Below, piece after piece: positions 40,070 to 51,354 of a DNA stretch of 64,000 nt (positions are counted from its first letter, which is position 1; every line of letters begins with the position of its first letter). Position numbers and translations under genes: made by a program. Under the pieces are notes generated by a model that searched no databases, had not been told where the DNA came from, and saw only the letters and a program-made list of their open reading frames with translations. The DNA is from Symbiodinium natans (taxonomy: Eukaryota > Sar > Dinophyceae > Suessiales > Symbiodiniaceae), in contig CAJNDS010000113.1 in NCBI GenBank assembly GCA_905221605.1, positions 1,510,582 through 1,574,581 of the forward strand. The letters are read 5' to 3'.

Positions 40070-41590
40070 ATGAAGGTAACTTCGCTTCTTCCTCTCCTCC
40101 TTGTCCGGGCCTTGTGTTTAGAGGAATGTGATGCGTCGGCAGAACTCCAAACAGTGCACCAGAGGGTTATGGACCTGAAGAATGCTGCGGATGGGAGCGA
40201 AGAGATCGAAGAGAGCCAGCCATGGCCAACGAAGGATGCAGTTGAGGCCGGCACCACTGTGTGCAAGCAAGGTGTGCAAAGCTGGAACTCTTTTTCGGAC
40301 GGTGAGGTGATTAAGGGTACGACCCACTTGCTGGGCGGTTTGGCTCCAGTTGCGGGCTTGGTGCTCGCGGAGCCGGAAGCTCTCTTGGTAGCAGGTGGCC
40401 TTGGCATGATCGGAGGCCTCTTCGGCAGCGAAGGTGATGCAGGAATCAGCAATGAAGATCTCCTTGACACGATGCAGGAGGGCTTCCGAAATATCTCGAT
40501 AAAGCTTGACGAGATGGACATGAAGCTGGACAGCATGCAGAGGCAGCTGACCGAGATGCAACTGCAGCTCCAGGTCTTACAGGCGACCATGACCACGTAC
40601 GTGGTTGGCCAGTTGAGCATCATCCAGGACATTTCGGGAGAGTTTCGTAACATCCTGCAGTTGGGGGACGCTGCTCGGAAAGCGCCAGACTTGCACATGC
40701 GGGACTTCAAAAGGCAAATCGACTTTGCAGTGGTGACTTACGGAAAGGAGCTGTACCCCCCGGCGGGTTGCTTGAGTGCTGGGAACTTGGCGAATGTCTT
40801 GCGAGATCCGGCTGTCAGTATTTGTGACGCTGGCGACTTCTACAAACAAGTCATCGCCGCTCGGTATGAGATGTTCTTCATGATGCAGATGAACGAGTAT
40901 TTCAAGGACTCCGATACGATCTCCCAGCTGAAGCACCTGAACGCCTCGCAAATAAAGGAGCTGCAGCAGCACCGAGCAGACGCTGCGAGCACCCTACTGG
41001 CCCAGCTCTCCGAGCAGTTGGAGACCTACAAGAAGACAGCCGAAAACCTCAGGCCATCACCCGAGCAGTTCTTGCGGTGGGCCTTTCGGACCCGGGAGAG
41101 TTGCCAAGCTGCTTGCATGACAGCAGAGTGTAACCTCGGGACACGCGTGGGCGAAAGGACTTGGTGCCTTTGGACCTCGGGAGCTTATGGATTGGAGGGA
41201 ACGGTTGAGAAGTGCCACCAGTTTGGGAGGTTTGTTTTGAACTCAGACGGCTACGTGCAAAACTTTCGCAACAGCTACACTGCTAGTTGCCTCACTCTCC
41301 TTGCAAAGAACTATACCTATCCAAAGAAGTCAGCCATCACCTTAATGCCATGCAAAGATGTGGCGGATGCGAGGATGGTCTTCAGGATGACGGACTCAGG
41401 CACACTACGTGCCCTGGATGCCAGATTGACTCTTCCCCACGTGCCGATGTGGTGGTGCCTGACGATCGATTTTGCTGAAGGACATGTCTCCAAGTATAGC
41501 GACGATTACAGGCTGGGCACGGTTGACTGCGCCGATCCGGATGCCCTGCAGTGGCAGGCAATTACCTGGCAGGATATTTCCTCGCCGTGA
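40070..41590 (+). CDS. Secreted protein with Gly-rich hydrophobic segment and coiled coil
   Basis: A 506-residue intact ORF from the ATG at 40,070; an in-frame ATG at 40,028 would bury the signal peptide. Residues 1-16 (MKVTSLLPLLLVRALC) form a signal peptide. A Gly/Ala/Leu-rich hydrophobic stretch spans about 88-119 (LLGGLAPVAGLVLAEPEALL onward). A strong heptad coiled coil follows at about 130-175 (IKLDEMDMKLDSMQRQL), then more helices to about 350. The C-terminal 150 residues are Cys/Trp-rich, ending CADPDALQWQAITWQ, which recalls a small beta-trefoil or lectin-like domain. No family is recognised. A hydrophobic hairpin plus helices plus a binding domain is a layout seen in alpha-helical pore-forming proteins, but a structural surface protein is equally possible. 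It is single-exon, unlike its neighbours. Confidence 0.6.
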   Translation: MKVTSLLPLLLVRALCLEECDASAELQTVHQRVMDLKNAADGSEEIEESQPWPTKDAVEAGTTVCKQGVQSWNSFSDGEVIKGTTHLLGGLAPVAGLVLAEPEALLVAGGLGMIGGLFGSEGDAGISNEDLLDTMQEGFRNISIKLDEMDMKLDSMQRQLTEMQLQLQVLQATMTTYVVGQLSIIQDISGEFRNILQLGDAARKAPDLHMRDFKRQIDFAVVTYGKELYPPAGCLSAGNLANVLRDPAVSICDAGDFYKQVIAARYEMFFMMQMNEYFKDSDTISQLKHLNASQIKELQQHRADAASTLLAQLSEQLETYKKTAENLRPSPEQFLRWAFRTRESCQAACMTAECNLGTRVGERTWCLWTSGAYGLEGTVEKCHQFGRFVLNSDGYVQNFRNSYTASCLTLLAKNYTYPKKSAITLMPCKDVADARMVFRMTDSGTLRALDARLTLPHVPMWWCLTIDFAEGHVSKYSDDYRLGTVDCADPDALQWQAITWQDISSP

Positions 41591-41954
41591 CGGAAATAAG
41601 CCACCTGCCCGGGTGGTTTCCGGTCGGCGAGGCTGATGGGCCCCCCCTGCCAAGGTGGTTTTTGCATTTTTGAACAGAGAGAGTTCAGGGAATGTGCAGC
41701 CCTTCAGCCGCGTACAAAGGGGCTGGCGCGATGGTGTTGCAAGTGATCAGCTTCGGATGATCAAATTCGTTTGCCCTCTCTTAGGATGGCACCGCATACT
41801 TTCAAAGCTTTTCACTTGCGATTGCAAAGTTCAAGAGGTCCGTTATCGCTTCAAGGGAAGATCTCCAGTCTCTAACTCTTCATCTGAATGGAGCGATTGA
41901 TGGTGGTTGCATGACATGCGCCACAGCTCTAGTGAAATGTCTTTGGCCTGGCTG

Positions 41955-42290
41955 CTTCGGAGCAATGTCGAGATTCGGCCGGCGTTGGAAGAGAAAGAAG
42001 CTTGATATAGCTTATTATGGCTTGATAACATGTCCGCGTTGTGACTTCTTGCGCGATTCAGAGGCATGGAGTGTGAGCTGGCGCAGGTGAAACTCAACGC
42101 GCCCAGCACGGCCTTCGAGGATCGTTTGCACGGGGTCCCAAGTGATCTTATGGATGTGTTTGTGAGGACGGTAAAATAAAGGTTTGGTGAGGGGGTGTGA
42201 TTCGTCTGATTCGTCAGGTACCTAAGTGCATGTGACAAGTATGGTCAAGTCTTGTAGCTTGTGAAGCCCTGAACAATGAGAGAAGGTGTG
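41955..42290. repeat. Flanking duplicated segment, right copy
   Basis: Counterpart of 39,475-39,745 with an extra ATATAGCTTATTATGGCTTG insertion. The terminal AACAATGAGAGAAGGTGTG is identical. It suggests duplication of a unit about 2.5 kb long that included the gene or its flank. Confidence 0.65.
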
Positions 42291-42296
42291 GCCTGT

Positions 42297-42412
42297 TGTA
42301 ATTGTAAACGCTTGCGTGCGGCGCCTCGGTAGCTGGGCCGGCCCAGAGCATGCAGTATGTGGAGATGACGCCCTCTAGGGGGGTCCCGTCCCACGGGGGC
42401 GTCCCAGTGGGT
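42297..42412. repeat. Dispersed repeat, copy A (partner 59,510-59,607)
   Basis: AATTGTAAACGCTTGCG, CGCCTCGG, AGAGCATGCAGTATGTGGAG and ATGAC with CCCTCTAG all recur in order at 59,510-59,607. Both copies then run into G-rich sequence. Confidence 0.75.
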
Positions 42413-44800
42413 GGTTAGGGGGAAGAGGGGGAAGGTTTTATGAAGGTTTGAGGGGTTGGACAGGCATCCAATGCAGGGCGTAGGGGCCCCGCAAGGCCTG
42501 GGGGGGCGGGGGAGGGGAGGGGGGGGGGAGGGGGGTGAGGGGGGGAGGGCGAGGGGGGGCGTTGAGACCTAAAACAGGACCTCAACAGCTTCGCGGACAG
42601 GTTCGGGTTACGGGTTTGTCTGGGTTTGGATGGCTTTGGGTTTAGGGTTTAGGGCCTTCAAGTTCTTAGGGTTCGGGGTCTAACCCTGTCAGGTTATGAC
42701 CAGTTTCGTGCTTCGGGCTTTGAGGGTCTTCAAGGTAGGGTTGGCTTCAAGCATGAGGGCGGATGCCTCAGCCCTAGGGAAGTACGAGAAGAAGCCTTAA
42801 ACCGCAAGCCGCCAACTTCTCAAGAAGCCTAGAGCATGACAGGCCTAGCTCTGAGCTCGCTATTCTGGAAACTCTGCGTAGCGCTCGCCATTTTCCTCGA
42901 CTTCCCGCTTCAACTCGCTCTCTTACGGGTGCTTGGAGGTTCAGGGTACTCATAACATCTCATAACCACAACAATACCTGTACTTGTACCCCCCCCCTAA
43001 GTCTTCTAAGTAGATTATAAGTAGACTCACAAACCTCCAGGTCGGCAGCGCGCGTGTGGGGGGGAGGCCGGGCCGAGAGGCAAAGGCCATCGTGCAACCG
43101 CGGCGCGGGCTTGAGCGGATTGAGGATTTCGGGTTAGGGTTTGGGGCTCAGAGCGTTTCTTTTCGGGTCTGGGGTTTAGGATTTTTTGGGGTTTCGGGTT
43201 TAGGGCTTTACGGCCTTGGGGGTTTGGGATTTCGGGTTTACTGTTGAGGGTTTAGCATCTTAGGATTTAGAGGTCTAGGGCTTGCAGGGCTTCAGGATTT
43301 TCGGGATGTATGCGTTGTATGTCACCAGACCCTTCACCCCAGCAGACCCGGGGCTTCGCATCATTTTGGCCCCGAGGCCCTCTGAACTCCAACAAGCCTG
43401 AGCGCTTTTTGTAGGTTATTTATGTTCTTGCCTTTTGGGGTTTGTGGGGGGAGGGCTGTGCTCTCTTGGTTGGTCATGCACACTGGCCGCAGAAAGGCAG
43501 CTGCCAAGTACCTGAATGGGCATTCAGAGGGTTGGTCACCGAAGCATCGGTGCCGCTTCAGACACGTCTCGGAGTACTGGAACACTGCAGATCGCAGAGG
43601 TGCTATGATTGGGCATGCTAGGCTGTGCCAGCCCGAAGGAACCTACAGTAACAGTAACGATCGAAAAGCACAGTGTAAAGACAGTATAGTCTACAGCGTA
43701 ATTGAATATACTATCCTTTACTAGACGATTCGCTGCAAACCACGGTGCTATGTTGGATGCAGTATACTCTTCGTCCAGGTGTTCGCAAAGCAGAAGGCCG
43801 TGAATGTCCAAGCAGGGTTCCCCAGACAGCTCGCCGTTGCTTCAGCTTGCTTCGCGTGCGGGCCCTTCGTGACGGCAGTATGCTTTATCAGTTTAGGGTT
43901 TAGGGTTACTGCAGTCTTTTTTGCTGCGCTGCCCTGTTTTCATGCACAGGGATCTGTGATCATGTGCATGCATTCTTCACGATCGCTTTCAGCTGTGGTG
44001 TTCGGCTTAGCGCATCTCTCCTGGTATGGCAACAGTACTTGTTATTCCTACTGACCTATTGGGCACTTTACGGCGCATTTATGTAGAGTGTGTAGTAGAG
44101 TATTTCCTGCCATTCAGCTGCGTGAGTGAGAGTGAGTGATTTCCTGCTGTGAAGATACAGCTGATGACTTGGGCCCCTCTTCTGACGCCTAAATGGGCAC
44201 TGTGTCGGGTGTGAGGATGCTACTGGTGAATACCCTCTTTGACCGTGCCACCCCCCTATGCCAGTGCCAAGAAGATGCGAAAGTCTTTTCCTGGTGCTCT
44301 ATGGCCGATTTCTTGAATAACATACGGGGGTTCACGAGAATAGGGGACCCCCATTATAGATCCCCAAACAGGATTCCCTCATGATAAGGACCTCCTTTAG
44401 GTACCTCCTAACTTCTGCTAGTCTGCACGAAGGAAGAAAGAAGGTGCCTCAAAATATTCCTGTTGTTAGCGGTCCGTGTCGAACCCACAGCGCCGCAAGT
44501 GACACATCCGACACTTGAAGCCACGAGATTCTGGGCCCTTTGCCATAGTGCCAAAGGCACGCCTCTGATGCTCCACTCCTCTGTCTTTTGCTCAAAAGTT
44601 TTTGGAGACCGCGCCGGTGTGCTTTGAAAGGGCGGGCGGAAGTTATCATTGTTTTATAAACCCCACGCGCCGACCGCCATGTGTCCAAATGATTCCAGAT
44701 GGCATTGCGATGCTACAAGAGCTGGAGAGGGTGGCTTCGCGACGCATGTCCGTCTTACGACCCGCCGCCTGAACTCAAAGCCCTTGCACCCGAAACCCCA
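42413..44800. other. Host DNA, G-rich then telomere-like degenerate, no clear gene
   Basis: A G-rich stretch at 42,480-42,560, followed by many single degenerate TTTAGGG/CCCTAAA phrases. ORFs of 90-100 codons at 43,422, 43,779 and 44,193 lack convincing domains. Short exons may be hidden but are not supported. Confidence 0.4.
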
Positions 44801-44905
44801 AACGCTAAACCCTAAATCCTAAACCCTAAACCCTAGACCCCAAACCCTAAACCCTAAACCCTAAATACGCTAAACCCTAAATCCTAAACCCTAAACCCTA
44901 CTTGT
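44800..44905 (-). repeat. (CCCTAAA)n tract with variants
   Basis: About 13 units including CCCTAGA, CCCCAAA and CCTAAAT, just upstream of an exon-like island. Confidence 0.9.
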
Positions 44906-44922
44906 CAAACGTTGTGACTTCA

Positions 44923-45037
44923 CTGAGGTGGCGAGGACTACGTGCCAGTTTGAGGGGACATGGGCGATGCCGAGAGCGCTGGCGCCTCAGAAGTCTGGGT
45001 GGTTTGTTGAGTCCTTTCTGGGACTTGCGGAGCTTCG
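44923..45037 (+). other. Exon-like island
   Basis: The frame reading VARTTCQFEGTWAMPRALAP and GWFVESFLGLAEL looks coding. It is bounded by CCCTAAA tracts on the left and GGGTTTAGGG on the right. Gene identity unknown. Confidence 0.3.
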
Positions 45038-45201
45038 GGGTTCAGGGTTTAGGGTTTTTCACGCTCCCCCTCCACGGGGGGGGGGGTTGGGGTGGGGGGT
45101 TTTGCGGTGATGATCGTTAATGTGGGGTTCCCCCCTCCCTCTAAACCTAAACCCCAAACCCCAAGCCCGAAACCCTAAACCCTAAGCCCTAAACCCCCAA
45201 C

Positions 45202-46477
45202 ACAGGATCCACTGTTTATCATCAGAAGAGCCCAAGACCTGGCAATTAAAACAGGATCCCCACTCCACTTCCTATTCTTGGATTGGAAAATGGCTTTCGA
45301 CAAGGTAGACCATGAATCAATGCTAACAGCGTTAGAACGCCTCGGAGTACACCGCCACTATTTAGACATCATCAAGGACCTATATACATCTCAAACCTTC
45401 ACAGTGAAGGGCTTCAGAGGAAGATCCGTAACGGCTACACCGCACACGGGTATCAGGCAAGGATGCCCGCTCAGCCCCTACCTATTTATCATGCTCATGA
45501 CTGTTCTGATGAATGATGCAGACACTAAGCTACGTACAACAGGGGTCCCTACAAACACCTGGTCGGTAGGACGCCCGGTGTACGACATTGAATACGCCGA
45601 TGATACCATGATTATATCGGTCACCAGATCACAGGCAGAAGAAATGCTAAGGGCAATACAAGTAGAAGCTACACTCTACGGTCTCATAGTGAACACAGAA
45701 AAAACAGAACTGTTATCGGATTACACCGCCGACCAACCCATACACTTCGTGGATGGAACACCAGTAAAGGAGGTTACTCAAACCAAATATCTAGGCTCTC
45801 AAGTCAGTTGGGTAGCCCCCACTAGAACAGCTATCGACGCCCGCAAAGCACAAGCACAAACCGCATATGCTAAACTTCAACATCTATGGCGTAGTAGACT
45901 TAGTAGGAAAGAAAAGGTACGCATCTTCCTCGCTTGTATTGTACCTGTACTGTTATACGGTCTTAACGTCCTCACACTAGAACTAAAGCACCTTAAGACC
46001 ATTGATGCCTTCTTTCACAGATTTCTACGGCGAAGCATAGGGATACGTGCCTCATACTACTCCCGCATTACAAATGCTCAGGTATGGAAACTAGCCGGTA
46101 GACCCTTACTCCCATCACAGATGCTCATCAAACAACAGCTCAAACAGCTAGCGCAGATATTGGTTACACCGCCGACTAACCCCCTAAGACACGTAGTCTT
46201 CTCACCAGGGTGGAAGGACAGAATTAAATTTACCAAGGGCTTTAGAAGGGGACACCCACAGCGGTATTGGTTAGAATTAACAGAGGCCCACGCAACGCAA
46301 ATCCTCAAACACCACCTGGACCAGAACGCCCCCTATGAGAGAAGGGACCTACTAGGCCTTAAACAATACCTAGAAAAACACCCCACCTTTGCACTGTATC
46401 TGGAGACTGCGCCTACGCGCCACACAGAATTGTTTACAAAGTTCGCAAAGAGTCTGGGATGCGCATGGCAGCCATAA
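45202..46477 (+). mobile_element. 5'-truncated LINE reverse transcriptase inside telomere-like repeat
   Basis: An uninterrupted frame from about 45,208 to the TAA at 46,475. It starts inside the reverse transcriptase domain: the palm motif FLDWKMAFDKVDHE, then GIRQGCPLSP and the catalytic YADDT box with IVNTEKTELL after it, and a typical LINE C-terminal thumb region ending RRGHPQRYWLEL. Endonuclease and N-terminal parts are missing. The left edge abuts a degenerate CCCTAAA tract, and the right edge passes from the stop codon through five A into CCCTAAACCC with no 3' UTR. Codon use is AT-richer than the surrounding DNA. The frame is intact, so the insertion is young or the protein is under constraint. 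The clade cannot be set by eye. Confidence 0.85.
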
Positions 46478-46631
46478 AAAGCCCTAAACCCTAAACCCTG
46501 ACACCCCAAGCCCTACACCCAAAGCCCCATGGTGTTTGATGCACTGGCGGCCAAGGCCCGAAGTCTGGTCTGCTGCCGCTTCCGCGCTGCAAGGGAAGAA
46601 GAATTCGGGCCACAAAAAGCGGAGGTTCAGG

Positions 46632-46670
46632 GGTTTAGGGTTTAGGGTTTAGGGTTTAGGGTTTTGGGGT
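46632..46670 (+). repeat. TTTAGGG tract
   Basis: About five units, in the opposite orientation to the repeats flanking the LINE. Confidence 0.85.
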
Positions 46671-46679
46671 GTAGGGTTC

Positions 46680-47360
46680 AGGGTCTAGGGTCTCGGGTTT
46701 GGGGTTTGGGGCTTTCTGTAGCAGCTCTAATCTCTTAGAGTTTGGGGGATTTTGGTAGCGGGGTTCAGGCTTTCGGTTATGGGTTGGTTCAGAGTTCGGG
46801 AGCGGATAAAGTTTAGGGTTTAGGGTATTGGGGGTATGGCGCGGCCGAGGTCTTAGGATGTCTGGGGCCAGGAGCGGTGCTTCCGAGCTACTTTTTGGAG
46901 GTTTAGGGGTTTAGGGCCTAGGGGTTTAGGGTCTAGGGCTTGGGGTTTAGGATCGTACCTTGGAGTATGTTGGTATGTTGGGGTGACACCCCCTTGAAAA
47001 TGCCCATGTACTGAAGTGTTTGGGGTTGGAGTCAGGCAGAACTCTCGTGCAGGAGCCAGGACGCCGATCTTACAAGTTGGTGAGCCGGATACAGGCACGT
47101 TCGCACCGCAAAACCCTACTTGGACCCCCAGAAGTCTGCGAAAACATAGCCCAAATTCTCACACAAAGGGCCATCGTTCAACAGGCTTTGGGGGTTTAGG
47201 TAGGCCCTAACTGCCCCCAACCTTCCCGCCGCAGCCGGTTTAGCACCAAGAAAGGCCTTGGCCGTACCGCCTGTGCTTTGCGAGACACGTCATGAGAGCC
47301 ATGATGGCCTCCAGCCGGCTTTTGTGGACCCTGCTGCTCAGCTAGGATCGAGCCCGTAGT
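46680..47360. other. Host DNA, no clear gene
   Basis: Degenerate telomere-like phrases at 46,680-46,960. Exon-sized non-repeat pieces lie around 47,020-47,160 and 47,220-47,345 (ATGAGAGCCATGATGGCC), not assignable. Confidence 0.35.
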
Positions 47361-47502
47361 CCCTAAACCCCTAAACCCGAAACCCTAAGCCCTAAACCCT
47401 AAACCCTAAGCCCTAAACCCTAAACCCTAAACCCCAAACCCTAAACCCTAAACCCTAAACCCTAAACCCTAAGCCCTAAGCCCTAAACCCCAAACCCTAA
47501 AC
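47361..47502 (-). repeat. (CCCTAAA)n array
   Basis: About 19 units with CCCTAAG and CCCCAAA variants, ending in an A13 run. Confidence 0.95.
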
Positions 47503-47603
47503 CAAAAAAAAAAAAAGCCCCCGCTCAGGCAGGCCCGGATCTGGTTGTTAAATCGGGAACTGAACGAATCATAGGGCGCTGGTGGGTGCCTTTGTATCAT
47601 CCC

Positions 47604-47725
47604 GTTGAGGGTTTAGGCTTAGGGGTTTGGGGTTTAGGGTTTAGGGTTTAGGGTTTAGGGTTTAGGGTTGAGGGTTTAGGGTTGAGGGTTTAGGGTTTAG
47701 GGTTGAGGGTTTAGGGGTTTGGGGT

Positions 47726-47764
<39 letters not shown>

Positions 47765-47765
47765 G
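47604..47765 (+). repeat. (TTTAGGG)n array with TTGAGGG block
   Basis: About 23 units. The last seven are homogeneous TTGAGGG. It faces the CCCTAAA array 100 bases to the left, forming a large inverted pair. Confidence 0.95.
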
Positions 47766-48895
47766 ACGGGTTCTATGGCAGGTGGTGACTCTCGCACCTG
47801 GTGTGATTCCCCAGACTAAATTCACTAAGTCTGTCAATCCCAAGGTTGAGCTTGGTCAATTCCAGCCCGCTCAGCGCCCTGGTGGAACAGAGGTGTTTAG
47901 CGTTTAGGGTTTCGGGTTTCGGGTTTGGGGTCTAGTAAGGACTTAGGGTTCAGGGATTCGGGTTCTGGGCTTAGGGTTTAGGGTAGGGCTTTGGAGTGTG
48001 AGTTAATGGCGTTGGGGTTTGGGCATGTCTAGACTTTTGGAGCAGTGCACCAGGCTTGCTGCATATCTTGACAAAGATTGCTGCTACTTATCGCGTATTG
48101 TAGGGTTTAGGGTTTAGGGTTTCAAGGTTTAGGGTTTAGGGTTTAGGTCCCACCGCCAGGTACAGTGCAAGAAGACTTGTGAGTGTCAGACAGGGAAGGG
48201 TTCATCTGCCAAAGGCCCGACAAAAACTCACAAACCTCGCACTGCACCCTGAACCCTAAAGCCTGACCTCTAACCCCTACACCCTGGACCCTAGACCCTA
48301 AGCCCCACACCCTAAACCCCCCAAAAAACAGCAAAAAACAGGTAACGCATGGCACGTATGGGTTGAGGGTCTTAGGGTTCATCGTGCGCACGGAAAAGAC
48401 ACCCCGAACCCCTAAGCCCTGAACCCCAAGCCATGCCTTGAGTCTATGGCCGGAACCATGGGCCCGTAGTTGGGATCCGATGTATGGGCCCTTAGTGTAG
48501 AGTATGTGTAGAGTGTATATAACGGGTGATATGGGGGTTTCCGAAGATAGGGGATACCCTTTTTGGGGATCCCTTTAAGGGGATTCGATTCTATTTGGGG
48601 TATAAAAGGCGTACCATTTAGGGAACTGCCCATACAGCAAGGGACCCAAATTAAAGGCCCATACTGCGGATCTCCTATTGAGGCAGTCTGCTCGTGACCC
48701 GGGCCGACGGCGGCGGCGGCGGCGGTGGCCGCTTTGAGCGTTGCACCAGCCTACACCAAGACCTGGCGAAGGATATGCCGAATGATGGTTCACCCCCTTC
48801 CTTGGCACAACAAACAGGGTTGGGTTTAGGGTTGGAACCCGTGTTTTTTTTTTTGTTGTGGGTGCTTTTTTGCTGTGGGTGCTTTTTTCGGGGCC
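47766..48895. other. Host DNA with scattered telomere-like phrases
   Basis: Short tracts at about 48,102-48,150 and 48,250-48,325. No gene is supported. A short CGG repeat lies at 48,700-48,728. Confidence 0.4.
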
Positions 48896-48897
48896 GC

Positions 48898-49220
48898 CCC
48901 GGTGAGTGAGTGACCTGGTGCGTGTCGCCCCCGCACCCGCAGCAAATAAAAAAACGCGCCCCCGCACCCGCAGCAAAAAAAAAAACGCGCCCCCGCACCC
49001 GCAGCAAAAAAAAAAACGCGCCCCCCCCCTTCCTCCCCACCCCCCAGGTGAGTGAGTGACCTGGCGCGTGTCGCCCCCGCACCCGCAGCAAAAAAAAAAC
49101 GCGCCCCCGCACCCGCAGCAAAAAAAAAAACGCACCCCCCCCTCCCCCCCCTTCCTCCCCCCCCAGGTGAGTGAGTGACCTGGCGCGTGTCGCAGCAAAA
49201 AAAAAAACGCCCCCCCCCCT
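48898..49220. repeat. Composite satellite A: A-tract/C-tract units
   Basis: A short unit of CGCACCCGCAGC, A8-10 and CGCGCCCC is repeated. It is organised in three larger units that each start with GTGAGTGAGTGACCTGG (48,902; 49,049; 49,168). The start forms a CCAGGT/ACCTGG stem in the second and third unit. Confidence 0.9.
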
Positions 49221-49284
49221 CCCCACCCCCCAGGTCATTTGTTTTGCAATTTCCTCCCCAACCCCGTCCCCAACGCCCCCCCTC

Positions 49285-49835
49285 CTTTAAACTGTGCAAG
49301 CGTTTTCAAAGCACTGAATCCTTCCCAAGGCCATCATGCGAGCATTGTGTTTGCAAACGGTGGAGGGAGGGCTGCACCCCGCCCGACCCCCCCCCCCTCT
49401 TTAAAACCGTGCCAGGTCGCTTCTCAGCATATGAATCCTGTCCAAGCCTATCATGCCAGCATTGGGTTTGCAAATAGGGGGGGGCTGCGCCCCCCCCAAC
49501 CCCCCCGCTTCTTAAAGCCATGCCGCTTGCTTCAAAGCAAATGAATCCTTTCCGAACCCATCATGAGAGCATTCCCCCCCGCTTGAAAGGGGGGGGGGGG
49601 GGGGGGGCTGCGCTTTTTAGCCGGGCAAACTTGCTTCAATCATACGAATCCCTTCCAAACCCATGATGATGCGAGCATTGTGTTTGCAAATGGGGGGGGC
49701 TGCGCCCCCCCCAACCCCCCCGCTTTTTTTAGCCGGCAAGCCTGCTTCAAAGCTTACGAATCCCTTCCAAACCCATGATGCGAGCATTGTGTTTTCAAAT
49801 GCGGCGGTCTGCGCAGCCCCCAACCCCCTGAAGAA
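49285..49835. repeat. Composite satellite B: about 110-bp tandem units
   Basis: About five diverged units share TGAATCCTTTCC or CGAATCCCTTCC, AACCCATCATG, GAGCATTGTGTTTGCAAA, a G-run, GGGCTGCGCCCC and a C-run. The G-run and C-run of one unit can pair with each other. G/C homopolymers vary in length and include about 20 G at 49,588-49,608. Confidence 0.85.
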
Positions 49836-49869
49836 AGAGGGAATATATGCTTGCTTTCCTACGAAAATT

Positions 49870-50705
49870 CAGACCTTATGGTGGAAGTTGAGTTTTCCGT
49901 TTAAAAATAGAGATATAAACGTCTTCTGAGCAAAGAATCGAGAAAATAGAGCTTGTGTTATGAGACATGAACAAAAACACTTGTTGTCTACGAGTCACAA
50001 ATAGAGATAATGCATGTACTCTTAGCTTTTCATGTATTCCTCTCTCATGTCTTCCTCGTGAAATAAAGAGAAGAAGTCTGAAAATACTGACAAAATAAGA
50101 AACTATAGAACAATAGAGGTTTTCGCTATACAATATAGAGAAATTAGATGCTTCCTATGACAACATAGAGGAAATAGAGGCTTTCATACGAAAATATAGC
50201 GAAAATACAAAGTGTTTTCATATTAAAATGTAGAGGTCTTGATATTCAAATATAGAGAATAGAGGTTTTCATGTTCAAATGTTAAGACAATGGAGGTTTG
50301 CCTATTCAGAGACAGAGAAAATAATGGGCTTCCTATTAAAATTAGGACAAGAGGAACAAAAACACTTTTAATTGCAAGTCACATATTGAGATAACACAGA
50401 GAATAAGTTTCTCATGTTTCCTCTCTCATGTCTTCCTCATTAAATATAGAGGAAAACTATGACGATATAGACAAAAATAGAGAGAAATAGAGGTTTTAGT
50501 TATAAAATAGAGAGAAATAGAGGTTTTCGAATTGAAGTATAGAGAAATTAGAAAAACTAGAGGTTTTCATGCTAAATGTAGAGAAAATAGAGGTTTTCAT
50601 ATTCAAATATAGAGAAGAAAGAGGTTTTCCTATTCAAATATAGAGGAGAAAGAGGTTTTCCTATTGAAAATTAGAGAAAATAAAGGTTTTCATAGTAAAA
50701 TATAG
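49870..50705. repeat. AT-rich satellite C: ATAGAGAAA/GAGGTTTTC units
   Basis: About 830 bases of strongly AT-rich DNA made of degenerate units around AAATATAGAGAAA, ATAGAGGTTTTC and ATATTCAAAT. It lies between GC-rich satellites B and A'. Confidence 0.85.
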
Positions 50706-50711
50706 AGAAAA

Positions 50712-50925
50712 CAGCAAAAACGCTCCGCACCCGCAGCAAAAAAAAAGGCGCCCCCACGGCACCCGCAACAAAAAAAAAAAAACGCGCCCCCGCACCCGCA
50801 GCAAAAAAAAAAAACGCGCCCCCCGCACCCGCAGCAAAAAAACAAACGCGCCCCCGCACCCGCAGCAAAAAAAAAAACGCGCCCCCGCACCCACAGCAAA
50901 AAAGCACCCGCAACAAAAAAAAAAA
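50712..50925. repeat. Composite satellite A', second cluster
   Basis: The same CGCACCCGCAGC, A-tract and CGCGCCCC unit as at 48,898-49,220, seven or so copies in the same orientation, without the GTGAGTGAGTG part. Confidence 0.9.
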
Positions 50926-51345
50926 CACTCTTACCGTTTAGGGTTCTAGGGTTTAGATAAACAAGTTCAGATGAATTCACATGGGCATTTCGCAATAAGG
51001 GTATACGTTTTGCAAACTACAAACCCTAAGTAGAGTAAGCCCCACCAAATGGGAAGCCTGATTTAGGATCACCCCCACAATCCAAACACGACCATAACTT
51101 TAGATCAAATTCACGTAGGTCGTGGAGCGGGGGCGTACGTGAACTTGGGATTCAGGTTGATAGGGTTTAGGGGTTTAGGGTTTAGGGTTTTCGGCAGGGT
51201 TTTTACTAGGAGGATGTGGTTGAAGGTTTATGGGCTGTTGTCTTGGGCTGTTTTGACACCGTCAAGAACACGGCCTCAAAACCACCGTTTTGCGCCAACT
51301 TTCTGCATCAGAAGTTCGGGCGCGTTGCCTAAGCCCAAACAGCCC
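50926..51345. other. Host DNA with weak telomere-like traces
   Basis: No gene is supported. A short TTTAGGG tract lies at 51,165-51,190. Confidence 0.4.
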
Positions 51346-51354
51346 CAAACGTTG

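Noticed and set aside
48575-49299. Phe/Cys/Gly-rich minus-strand ORFs
   Set aside because: Satellite A read in different frames; the periodicity equals the DNA repeat.
48898-50925. CRISPR-like array
   Set aside because: Units are contiguous satellites without unique spacers, in a eukaryotic context with no cas genes.
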